Shown piece by piece: positions 1 through 4,684 of a stretch of 5,516 nt of DNA. The first letter of the stretch is position 1; each line of letters opens with the position of its first letter. The stretch comes from Deltaproteobacteria bacterium (GTDB lineage: Bacteria > Myxococcota > Polyangia > Haliangiales > Haliangiaceae), in NCBI GenBank assembly GCA_018262455.1, contig JAGSPR010000430.1:1-5516 (forward strand), read 5' to 3'. The position numbers were made by a program, and so were the translations under genes. The notes beneath the pieces are model-generated. The model saw nothing but the letters and a program-made list of their open reading frames with translations, did not search any database and was not told the origin of the DNA.

Positions 1-725
1 CCGACCCCGAACGCGATGAGGTAGCTCGGCAGCGGCTTGGTGGTCGCGAACTCGACGCGCTTCATCGAATCGCCGAGCGGGGTCTCGGCGGCCTGCGGCG
101 TGTTCGAGACCGCCACGAGCGCCTTCGGCACATCGAGCGTCAGCCTCCACGGCACCTTGTTGTCGGGCTCATCGAAGCACGGGAACACCCGGCGGGCGTA
201 GATCGCCTCGAACTGCGAGTAGACGTAGTCGTGATCGGCGACGGTCTGCTTGAACGCGCCGGTCGTGCTCTGGAGGTCGAAGCTCGACGAGTAGTCGAAT
301 TCGAGGGTCCAGTCGCCGGCCTCGAGCGGCTGCGGCGGCCGGATCTCGAGCAGGTCCTCGCCCTTCGGCGTGACGGTCAGCGCGAGCTCGGTGGTGCCCT
401 GGCGGGCCACGGCCTTGGCGATCTTCAGGTGGCGGCCGTGCAGCCAGATCACCGCCGAACGCTCGGACACCGTGCCGGCGATCGCGACCGATCCGTCGAA
501 GCCCGCCTGATGCGGATCGATCGTGAGTCGGGCGGTGTAGCCGGTCGGCAGGAAGTTGCGTGGCAGGCGCAGCGTCGGTTGCGGCGGCGACAGCGCATCC
601 GGTTTTGTGGGCGGAGCCACCTCCGGGGTCGCCACCACGACGGGCGCCGGGAAGGTGACGCTGGGCCGCGGTGGACCACAGGAGATCGAGGCGACGACGA
701 ACAGGCCAAGCAGCGGGCGCACCAT
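1..725 (-). CDS. M1-family metallopeptidase (aminopeptidase N-like) lipoprotein, N-terminal part
   Basis: The gene is read leftwards from an ATG at 725-723 and runs off the left edge; 241 codons are visible. Residues 1-16 form a hydrophobic export signal ending in SISC, with Cys16 as the likely lipidated residue; the lipobox is imperfect because -3 is Ser. A Pro/Ala/Val-rich linker follows (about 17-55). From about 56 the M1 N-terminal beta domain begins. Its signature stretches are SQFEAIYARR (170-179), FPCFDEP (181-187) and KPLPSYLIAFG (230-240). Gln171 and Glu173 occupy the place of the residues that bind the substrate amino terminus in E. coli PepN. The catalytic GxMEN and HExxH-NExxE motifs normally come later and are outside the window, so activity cannot be judged. 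Family role: zinc-dependent removal of N-terminal amino acids from peptides, here probably at the cell envelope. A GTG at 722 is an alternative start. The family call is firm; the substrate is unknown. Confidence 0.92.
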   Translation of the reverse strand, partial: MVRPLLGLFVVASISCGPPRPSVTFPAPVVVATPEVAPPTKPDALSPPQPTLRLPRNFLPTGYTARLTIDPHQAGFDGSVAIAGTVSERSAVIWLHGRHLKIAKAVARQGTTELALTVTPKGEDLLEIRPPQPLEAGDWTLEFDYSSSFDLQSTTGAFKQTVADHDYVYSQFEAIYARRVFPCFDEPDNKVPWRLTLDVPKALVAVSNTPQAAETPLGDSMKRVEFATTKPLPSYLIAFGV

Positions 726-733
726 GTGCGCGC

Positions 734-739
734 ATCCTA
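734..739 (-). promoter_or_regulatory. Candidate -10 hexamer TAGGAT for the M1 peptidase gene
   Basis: Read on the minus strand, TAGGAT ends 8 nt before the ATG at 725. No convincing -35 element is found 17 nt upstream (the hexamer there is GCAGCA) and no Shine-Dalgarno sequence lies between it and the ATG. If it is a real -10 element, transcription would start at or next to the ATG. The gene could equally be read through from the SEC-C gene 67 bp upstream. Weak evidence. Confidence 0.25.
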
Positions 740-776
740 GCACTCAGTTTGCGGGCTGCTGCCGACGGGGATTCGT

Positions 777-794
777 GCGACAGCTGCGACAGCT
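777..794. repeat. Perfect tandem duplication of a 9-bp unit
   Basis: GCGACAGCT occurs at 777-785 and again at 786-794, spanning the stop codon (793-795) of the SEC-C gene and the sequence just after it. It is short and may be a simple slippage duplication. No function is assigned. Confidence 0.6.
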
Positions 795-1611
795 AGGCGT
801 CGCCGCCGCAGCACTGCTTCGATTTTCGCATCGACCCGCACACGCACAGATCGTTGCGCCCGGGCTTCTTCGGCTTGATCCGTGCCGCCTCGCGAGGAGC
901 CGGGTAGGTAGCGGGGCGGGCGGCGCGGCCGATCGCCTCGGCGGCCTCGAACTTCGCGGCGATCTCGTCGAGCCGCGCCTCGGTGAACCACTCCCTCGCC
1001 TCGTCCTCGAGCTTGCGTGCGAGGGCGAGGTAGCGCCGCGGATGCTCGCCGTGATCGTAGTGCGCGACCCGGCGGTAGCCGGCCGGCACGTCGACGAGCG
1101 AGTTGCCGCCGGCAAGGCCGTAGGTGCCAACCTCGCGCGCCGGCAGCAGCGTCCACTCGATCCCGAACAGCCGGTACGCCACGGCCGCGAGGCCGACCCA
1201 CGCGCGCGCCTCGTGCTGGTTGAACGGGTGGAGGTATGCGGCCTCCGCGGTCGCGGGGACCGATTCGGGGACGCCGTACGGCAGCCCGACCGGCGTGCCG
1301 TAATTGGGCAGCTGCGGATCGCCGCACACGGCATGGATGGTCTCGTGCACGCAGAACCCGAGCAGCCGGCTGTGGATGCACGCGCCGTCGCGCACCGCGA
1401 CCCACTTCACCTCGCCCAGTTGCTGCTGGATCCGCCACAGCGCCGGCGCCGCGAGGTCCCAGATCACGGTCTGGCCCCAGCCGCGCATCGCGTCGTCGAA
1501 CCGGTACAGCGCCGTGATCCCCGCCGCCCGCTCGTCGAGCGTCAGCACCTCGTGGCAACGACACGCACACGGCAGCGGCGACTGCACCGCATCGACGACG
1601 CTGGCCGGCAC
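793..1611 (-). CDS. Uncharacterised HETIH-motif protein with C-terminal SEC-C zinc motif
   Basis: The protein has 272 residues and a GTG start; it matches no named family that I recognise outside its last 20 residues. Those form a SEC-C motif: PGRNDLCVCGS (250-260) and KQCCGG (265-270), with Cys256, Cys258, Cys267 and Cys268 as zinc ligands. SEC-C motifs occur at the end of SecA and in many unrelated proteins as small zinc-binding binding modules. The core carries HETIH (89-93), which fits the HExxH zinc-metallopeptidase pattern, and a second acidic/His cluster NQHEAR (131-136) that could supply a third metal ligand; both are inferences. Between them is a Gly/Pro-rich stretch (99-118). A Cys cluster, CACRCH (15-20), lies near the N terminus. 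There is no signal peptide or membrane segment, so it is probably cytoplasmic. No Shine-Dalgarno sequence is seen, so the start is uncertain; GTG codons at residues 9 and 22 are alternatives. It lies upstream of the M1 peptidase gene on the same strand and diverges from the PhzF gene. Confidence 0.85.
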   Translation of the reverse strand: MPASVVDAVQSPLPCACRCHEVLTLDERAAGITALYRFDDAMRGWGQTVIWDLAAPALWRIQQQLGEVKWVAVRDGACIHSRLLGFCVHETIHAVCGDPQLPNYGTPVGLPYGVPESVPATAEAAYLHPFNQHEARAWVGLAAVAYRLFGIEWTLLPAREVGTYGLAGGNSLVDVPAGYRRVAHYDHGEHPRRYLALARKLEDEAREWFTEARLDEIAAKFEAAEAIGRAARPATYPAPREAARIKPKKPGRNDLCVCGSMRKSKQCCGGDA

Positions 1612-1617
1612 CTCACG

Positions 1618-1623
1618 AGCTTA
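1618..1623 (-). promoter_or_regulatory. Candidate -10 hexamer TAAGCT for the SEC-C gene
   Basis: On the minus strand TAAGCT ends 6 nt before the GTG at 1611. The hexamer 17 nt upstream (TACGCA) is a poor -35. It lies within the 55-bp divergent intergenic region, back to back with the better PhzF promoter. Weak evidence on its own. Confidence 0.22.
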
Positions 1624-1629
1624 CCGTGC

Positions 1630-1658
1630 TTGCTCGGGGTTGCGTACGAGCGTTACAT
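1630..1658 (+). promoter_or_regulatory. Candidate sigma-70-type promoter of the PhzF-family gene
   Basis: TTGCTC (1630-1635) and TTACAT (1653-1658) are separated by exactly 17 bp, the optimal housekeeping spacing. The -10 ends 8 nt before the ATG at 1667, so transcription would start within a base or two of the start codon. There is no Shine-Dalgarno sequence in the gap. This is the most convincing promoter in the window, but it is predicted by eye only. Confidence 0.42.
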
Positions 1659-1666
1659 CACCCGGC

Positions 1667-2560
1667 ATGCGCCACGCGTTCCGCATCGTCAACGTGTTCA
1701 CGATCGACGGCGACCGGTTCTCCGGCAATCCGCTGTGCGTGTTCGAGGATGCGCGCGGTCTCACGGGCGATCAGATGCAGGCGCTCGCACGCCAGATGAA
1801 CTTGTCGGAGACGACCTTCGTGCTGCCGAGCGAGCGCGCCGACGCGCGGGTCCGGATCTTCACGCCGGGCTTCGAGATGCCGTTCGCGGGTCATCCGACG
1901 CTCGGCACCGCGAGTGTCGTCGCCCGTGGCGAACGCGTCGTGCTGGAGATGACCGCGGGCCTCGTGCCGGTGACGCGCGACGGCGACTCGTGGACGCTGC
2001 GCGCGGCGCGGGCGCCGGAGACCCGGCCCGTCGAGGCGAGCCGCACCGAGCTCGCGCAGATGCTCGGCCTGCCCGATCACGCCGTCTCCGCCGAACCGCT
2101 CTGGGTCTCGACCGGCGTCGAGCAGCTCGTGATCCCGATCGCGTCGAGCGAGCTCGTCCGGGCCGCGCGCCCGGTGCCCGCGCTGATCGAACGCTGGGGC
2201 CTACCGGCGGCGGGCGACGAGGCGATGGCCTATCTGTGGGCGATCGACCCGCCCCGGGCCGGATCGATCGCGAGGGCGATGGGTCCCGTGACGGGGACCG
2301 TGCGGTGCTTCTTCACGGCAAATGGCGCGTTGCTGGAGGACCCCGCCACCGGCTCCGCGTGCGCCAACCTCGGCGGCTGGATGATCGCCACCGGTCAGCC
2401 GCTGCCGATGACCGCGACCTTGCGCCAGGGAGATGCCGTCCAGCGGCCATCGCGGCTCGGCCTGCGGGTCGAGCCGGTCGCCGGGGGCGGCGCCCGCGAT
2501 GCCGCGATCTTCGTCACCGGTGCTGTGATCGAGCTCGGGCGCGGCACCGTCGAGGTGTAA
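1667..2560 (+). CDS. PhzF-family isomerase/epimerase-like protein
   Basis: The protein has 297 residues, the usual size of the family. PhzF proteins have a two-lobed diaminopimelate-epimerase-like fold; the founding member isomerises trans-2,3-dihydro-3-hydroxyanthranilate in phenazine synthesis, but most relatives have no known substrate. Family motifs appear in order: VNVFT (8-12), FSGNPLCVF (18-26), NLSETTFV (45-52) with Glu48 in the place of the catalytic Glu45 of PhzF, FTPGFEMPFAGHPTLGTA (65-82), EDPATGSACANLGGW (224-238) and QRPSRLGLRV (259-268). All key motifs are intact, so the enzyme is probably active. The frame stays open far upstream, but the ATG at 1667 is chosen because the family begins with a short beta strand just before VNVFT and because a good promoter ends just before it. 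No phenazine gene is nearby, so phenazine synthesis is not implied. Cytoplasmic, no signal peptide. The barrel gene follows after 87 bp. Confidence 0.95.
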   Translation: MRHAFRIVNVFTIDGDRFSGNPLCVFEDARGLTGDQMQALARQMNLSETTFVLPSERADARVRIFTPGFEMPFAGHPTLGTASVVARGERVVLEMTAGLVPVTRDGDSWTLRAARAPETRPVEASRTELAQMLGLPDHAVSAEPLWVSTGVEQLVIPIASSELVRAARPVPALIERWGLPAAGDEAMAYLWAIDPPRAGSIARAMGPVTGTVRCFFTANGALLEDPATGSACANLGGWMIATGQPLPMTATLRQGDAVQRPSRLGLRVEPVAGGGARDAAIFVTGAVIELGRGTVEV

Positions 2561-2563
2561 CTC

Positions 2564-2607
2564 CACACCGACGCGGATTCATGGAGAACCGGCGTGGTCG
2601 GGGTGTG
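2564..2607 (+). terminator. Weak hairpin downstream of the PhzF gene
   Basis: CACACC-GAC (2564-2572) can pair with GTC-GG-GGTGTG (2597-2607), giving 6 + 3 base pairs with a 2-nt bulge and a 24-nt loop. No T-run follows, so it is a poor intrinsic terminator. The first arm can instead pair with GGTGT (2554-2558) at the end of the gene. Confidence 0.2.
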
Positions 2608-2618
2608 AACGGCCGTTC
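2607..2618. promoter_or_regulatory. 12-bp perfect palindrome, possible operator
   Basis: GAACGGCCGTTC is a perfect 12-bp palindrome 29 bp before the barrel gene start, in the 87-bp gap after the PhzF gene. Its size and position suit a binding site for a dimeric regulator. No regulator gene is adjacent. It could also form a small RNA hairpin. Confidence 0.3.
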
Positions 2619-2620
2619 GC

Positions 2621-2634
2621 GGCACGGCGGATGC
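2621..2634 (+). promoter_or_regulatory. Candidate sigma-54 (-24/-12) promoter of the barrel/cytochrome pair
   Basis: GGCACG, four bases, then ATGC gives the GG-N10-GC spacing of sigma-54 promoters and matches the consensus TGGCACG-N4-TTGC except for T to C before the GG and T to A before the TGC. The whole 2561-2647 gap contains no TA dinucleotide, so no sigma-70 -10 element is possible there. Against it: the predicted start is about 12 nt after the GC, almost on the ATG at 2648. Read-through from the PhzF gene is the alternative. Confidence 0.27.
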
Positions 2635-2647
2635 CAGAAGCGCCGGC

Positions 2648-3226
2648 ATGCGCACGACCTTGTTCGTCCTCCTCCTCCTTGGTTCCCTTCTTTCCTCCTC
2701 GCACGCGGGCGAGCTCGACCTGTCGGCCGGTCTCCAGGCCAACCACAGCGACTGGGCCGACGATCACGGCGGCGGTCCCACCCTCTCTGCCGCCTGGCTG
2801 TTCAAGCCATGGATCGGCGCCAGCTTCGTCGGCAAGGAGCAGTACGCCACCGTCGACGATCGCTACCTGAGCTACTTCAGCCTCAACGCGGTGGTGCGCA
2901 AGTCGCTCGATCACGTGCGGGTCTCGGGCATCCTCGGCCTCGTCCACCAGCACGAGGAGCCCAAGGCTGCGATCGACAACATGCCCATCGAGTCGCTGTT
3001 CGGCGTCGCCGATGGCACCCGCCACCGCCTGGGCTCGCGCGCCGGCGTCCAGCTCGCGTTCCCGTTCCGCGATCGCGCGAAGGGCGACTGGTACTTCGCG
3101 CTCGATCTCGATGCCACGGTGTTCTCCGAGCAGGAGCGCGGCCCGCGCTGGATGTCCTCCGCGGGCCTCTCGATCGGCTTCACCCACGACTTCGCGAAGG
3201 CCACCCCGCAGGCGGTCGCCCGATGA
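2648..3226 (+). CDS. Exported probable outer-membrane beta-barrel protein
   Basis: The protein has 192 residues and belongs to no named family that I recognise. Residues 1-20 are a clear Sec signal peptide: a basic start, a Leu-rich core, and a cleavage site after SSSHA, giving a mature protein that starts GELDLSAG. The mature part is rich in short alternating polar/hydrophobic strands with aromatic ends (LSAAWLFKP 47-55, LSYFSLNAVV 74-83, VRVSGILGLVH 90-100, DWYFALDLDATVF 147-159, SSAGLSIGFTHDF 170-182). This is the pattern of a small barrel of perhaps 8-10 strands. The near-terminal strand ends in Phe, as barrel proteins often do, but ten further residues follow. There are no cysteines and no heme motif. 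A weak AGAAG ribosome binding site lies at 2636-2640. The stop codon overlaps the next start (ATGA), so it is translated together with the cytochrome gene. A periplasmic beta-rich protein is the alternative. Confidence 0.8.
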   Translation: MRTTLFVLLLLGSLLSSSHAGELDLSAGLQANHSDWADDHGGGPTLSAAWLFKPWIGASFVGKEQYATVDDRYLSYFSLNAVVRKSLDHVRVSGILGLVHQHEEPKAAIDNMPIESLFGVADGTRHRLGSRAGVQLAFPFRDRAKGDWYFALDLDATVFSEQERGPRWMSSAGLSIGFTHDFAKATPQAVAR

Positions 3227-3558
3227 AGGCCGCGGTCCTGGCCCTCCTGTTCGCCGGCTGTGCCGACGCGCCCGTCCCGATCGACGACCTGCCCTGCCCC
3301 GACGCCGGCACGCAGCTCACCTACGAATCGTTCGGCGCGGTGTTCTTCGCCGACCACTGCAACCGTTGCCACTCCGAGGCCAAGAACGGCGCGCCCGAAA
3401 ACTACCGGTTCGACACCGCCGACGAGATCCGCACGCTTGCCGACCGCATCTTCATCCGCGCCGCGGGTCCCAACGTCACCATGCCCCCCGGCCCCAAAGA
3501 CCCCCCCACCGCCGAGCGCGACCAGCTCGCCGAGTGGCTCGCCTGCGGCGCCCCCTGA
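3223..3558 (+). CDS. Small monoheme c-type cytochrome lipoprotein
   Basis: The protein has 111 residues. Residues 1-12 are a short lipoprotein signal with lipobox FAGC, Cys13 being the lipidated residue; Ala follows it, and in enterobacterial rules that favours the outer membrane. FFADHCNRCHS (41-51) holds the CxxCH heme c site (Cys46, Cys49, His50). Met87 in NVTMPPG is the likely second axial ligand, at the usual spacing for a class I-like or PSCyt1-like heme domain. Two more cysteines, Cys25 and Cys108, may form a disulfide. The C-terminal helix ERDQLAEWLACG (98-109) is typical of such domains, which in myxobacteria often end in 'LxxWLxxGAP'. It would transfer single electrons at the periplasmic or outer-membrane face. 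The start codon overlaps the stop of the barrel gene by four bases. No oxidase or dehydrogenase partner is visible in the window. Confidence 0.92.
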   Translation: MKAAVLALLFAGCADAPVPIDDLPCPDAGTQLTYESFGAVFFADHCNRCHSEAKNGAPENYRFDTADEIRTLADRIFIRAAGPNVTMPPGPKDPPTAERDQLAEWLACGAP

Positions 3559-3722
3559 GGACGCTCTACACTCTCACCACTTTCTCGGCCAACTCGACTC
3601 CCACTCTCACGAGATCACAGCGGTTCTGCCGGGACGAACGCCAGGCAGCATGTTCCGCCCGGCGTAATCGTCGTAAGGAGCGATGCAGACGGCATCGTCG
3701 CGGCCGTGGTTTGGTCCCCCCG
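3559..3722. other. Intergenic region before the sigma factor gene
   Basis: These 164 bp hold no supported gene. The GC content is lower than in the flanking genes, with several pyrimidine-rich stretches. Noticed items: TACACT (3567-3572), a possible -10 element without a good -35 (TGCGGC at 3544-3549); two copies of CACTCTCAC; and TAAGGAG at 3674-3680, a perfect Shine-Dalgarno-like sequence that sits 42 nt before the sigma gene ATG. An out-of-frame ATG (3683) follows that sequence after only 2 nt. Confidence 0.6.
3569..3610. repeat. Two direct copies of CACTCTCAC
   Basis: CACTCTCAC occurs at 3569-3577 and 3602-3610, starting 33 bp apart, which is about three helical turns. The first copy overlaps a possible -10 element (TACACT, 3567-3572). 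It could be a paired regulator site, but a 9-bp repeat in a pyrimidine-rich stretch can arise by chance. Confidence 0.3.
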
Positions 3723-4406
3723 ATGGATGTCGCGGAGATCGCGCTAGCCCAGGCCGTGGCGACCGGCGATGTCGCCGCGATCCGCGAGTTCGAGTCGCGC
3801 TACCTCGTGCCGGTGCAACCGACCCTGCGCGCGATGTCGTTCAACGCCGCCGATATCGCCGATATCGAGCAAGCCGTCCGCGTCAAGCTGCTGGTCAGCG
3901 AGCACGGCCAGCCGGCGAGGCTGCTCGGCTACGCCGGCCAGGGCAAGCTCGGTGGCCTCGTGCGCGTGGCCGCCGTGCGCGAGGCACTCACGCTGCTGCG
4001 TCGGCGCAAGCAGACCTCCAGCGAGGACTGGCTGGAGGATCTGTCCTCGCCCGACGATGATCCTGAGCTCCTGCGGCTCAAGGCTCGTCATCGCGTCGCG
4101 TTCAAGGAGGCCTTCGAGGAGGCGGTCCGCAAGCTGTCGGCGCGCGACCACACGATCCTGCGGCTCCACCTCGTGCGTCACCAGTCGATCGATCAGGTCG
4201 GTGCGATCTACGGCATCCATCGCGCCACCGCCGCTCGCTGGATCGATGCCGCCAAGCGCAGCCTGCGCTCGCTGACCAACAAGGTCCTCGCCGAACGCTT
4301 CGACCTGCGCGGCCTGGACCTCGAGCGCGTCGTCGAGCTGATCGAGAGCCGCATCGAGCTGTCGATCGATCGCTTGCTGGCGAGTGCCGCGCGGCCTGCC
4401 GCCTGA
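3723..4406 (+). CDS. RNA polymerase sigma-70 family factor, Myxococcales-type (gmx1-like)
   Basis: The protein has 227 residues. Residues about 16-95 resemble sigma region 2: FESRYL (23-28), the acidic helix DIADIEQAVRVKLLV (44-58) and the segment LGGLVRVAAVREALTLLRRRK (76-96), which would cover -10 recognition and core binding. An acidic linker with DDDPEL (111-116) leads to region 4 (about 123-185): LSARDHTILRLH (138-149) and the helix-turn-helix IDQVGAIYGIHRATAARW (156-173), which would read the -35. A 40-residue tail rich in charged residues and ending LSIDRLLAS follows. This layout fits the lineage-specific class TIGR03001 as I remember it. GCCGATATC is tandemly repeated at 3849-3866, giving ADIADI (43-48). 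No anti-sigma factor or kinase gene is adjacent on either side. The ATG at 3723 is the only in-frame ATG near the start of homology, but it has no ribosome binding site; a TTG at 3711 is an alternative. Confidence 0.88.
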   Translation: MDVAEIALAQAVATGDVAAIREFESRYLVPVQPTLRAMSFNAADIADIEQAVRVKLLVSEHGQPARLLGYAGQGKLGGLVRVAAVREALTLLRRRKQTSSEDWLEDLSSPDDDPELLRLKARHRVAFKEAFEEAVRKLSARDHTILRLHLVRHQSIDQVGAIYGIHRATAARWIDAAKRSLRSLTNKVLAERFDLRGLDLERVVELIESRIELSIDRLLASAARPAA

Positions 4407-4410
4407 CGCT

Positions 4411-4436
4411 CGAGCCCGTTGTGGTTGCCCGGCTCG
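4411..4436 (+). terminator. Possible hairpin terminator of the sigma factor gene
   Basis: CGAGCC (4411-4416) pairs perfectly with GGCTCG (4431-4436) around a 14-nt loop, beginning 5 nt after the stop codon. No T-run follows, so termination would need Rho or be inefficient. Confidence 0.3.
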
Positions 4437-4572
4437 TAGGCATGGTGCTGGACGTAGATCGCGAGAAACCCAGGGCGCATCGAAGAGGCTCCAGTCGGTG
4501 CTTGCCTCTCAAACTCGCGGCCCTCACGAAGTCGCAGAAAATCGCACGCGCCCGGCGGATTGTCAGGCGCGC

Positions 4573-4649
4573 AACGACCCGCGCTTCCCGAGCTACGGGG
4601 TCGGGCGAGCCGACCGCGCAGCAGGTGCCGGGGCTCGGGACGGTTCGTT
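4573..4649. repeat. 77-bp imperfect inverted repeat with nested hairpin
   Basis: The outer arms AACGACC (4573-4579) and GGTTCGTT (4642-4649) pair with one unpaired T. The next arms TCCCGAGC (4586-4593) and GCTCGGGA (4633-4640) form 8 perfect pairs. Inside, GGTCGG (4599-4604) and CCGACC (4610-4615) form a 6-bp hairpin with a 5-nt loop. The element lies 36 nt past the stop of the minus-strand Kef gene, so it may be its 3' structure or a bidirectional transcription stop. No T-run adjoins it. The AAC...GTT ends and the unpaired base recall integron attC sites, but the attC box consensus is only partly met. Confidence 0.5.
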
Positions 4650-4684
4650 ACGGCGAGGATATCGGGCATCGGAAGCAGTCGCGG

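Larger units (their letters stand above)
4407..4684. other. Gap between convergent genes, no supported gene
   Basis: These 278 bp separate the ends of the sigma factor and Kef genes. The middle (about 4490-4560) has lower GC than the flanks. Open frames cross the region on both strands but are continuations of frames antisense to the neighbours and show no recognisable domain. One minus-strand stretch (4470-4408) has codon use like a real gene and reads MRPGFLAIYVQHHAYEPG at its start; it could be a gene remnant, but I cannot name it. The region holds a hairpin after the sigma gene and a larger inverted repeat. Confidence 0.5.

Noticed and set aside
1304..1666. N-terminal extension of the PhzF frame by 121 codons
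   Set aside because: It is antisense to the SEC-C gene, the PhzF family does not have such an extension, and a good promoter and start lie at 1630-1669.
556..3222. A plus-strand reading frame open from 556 to 3558 (1000 codons)
   Set aside because: Only its last 112 codons (3223-3558, the cytochrome) are real. The rest is Arg/Ala/Pro-rich, runs antisense to the M1 and SEC-C genes and out of frame with the PhzF and barrel genes; it stays open because stop codons are rare in GC-rich DNA.
3628..3663. GCCGGG/CCCGGC pair as a terminator after the cytochrome gene
   Set aside because: It is a six-base GC-only match with a long loop and no T-run, expected by chance in this composition, and lies about 70 nt past the stop codon.
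3012..3722. Upstream extension of the sigma factor frame
   Set aside because: It is the Arg/Pro-rich shadow of the barrel and cytochrome genes followed by non-coding sequence; homology begins only after the ATG at 3723.
4640..4660. GGTTCG resembling a tRNA T-arm
   Set aside because: The following bases do not fit the T-loop consensus, and no acceptor or anticodon stem can be drawn around it.
4208..4669. A 153-codon minus-strand frame overlapping the end of the sigma gene
   Set aside because: More than half of it is antisense to the sigma factor, and no domain is recognised; only the short stretch 4408-4470 was kept as a weak observation.
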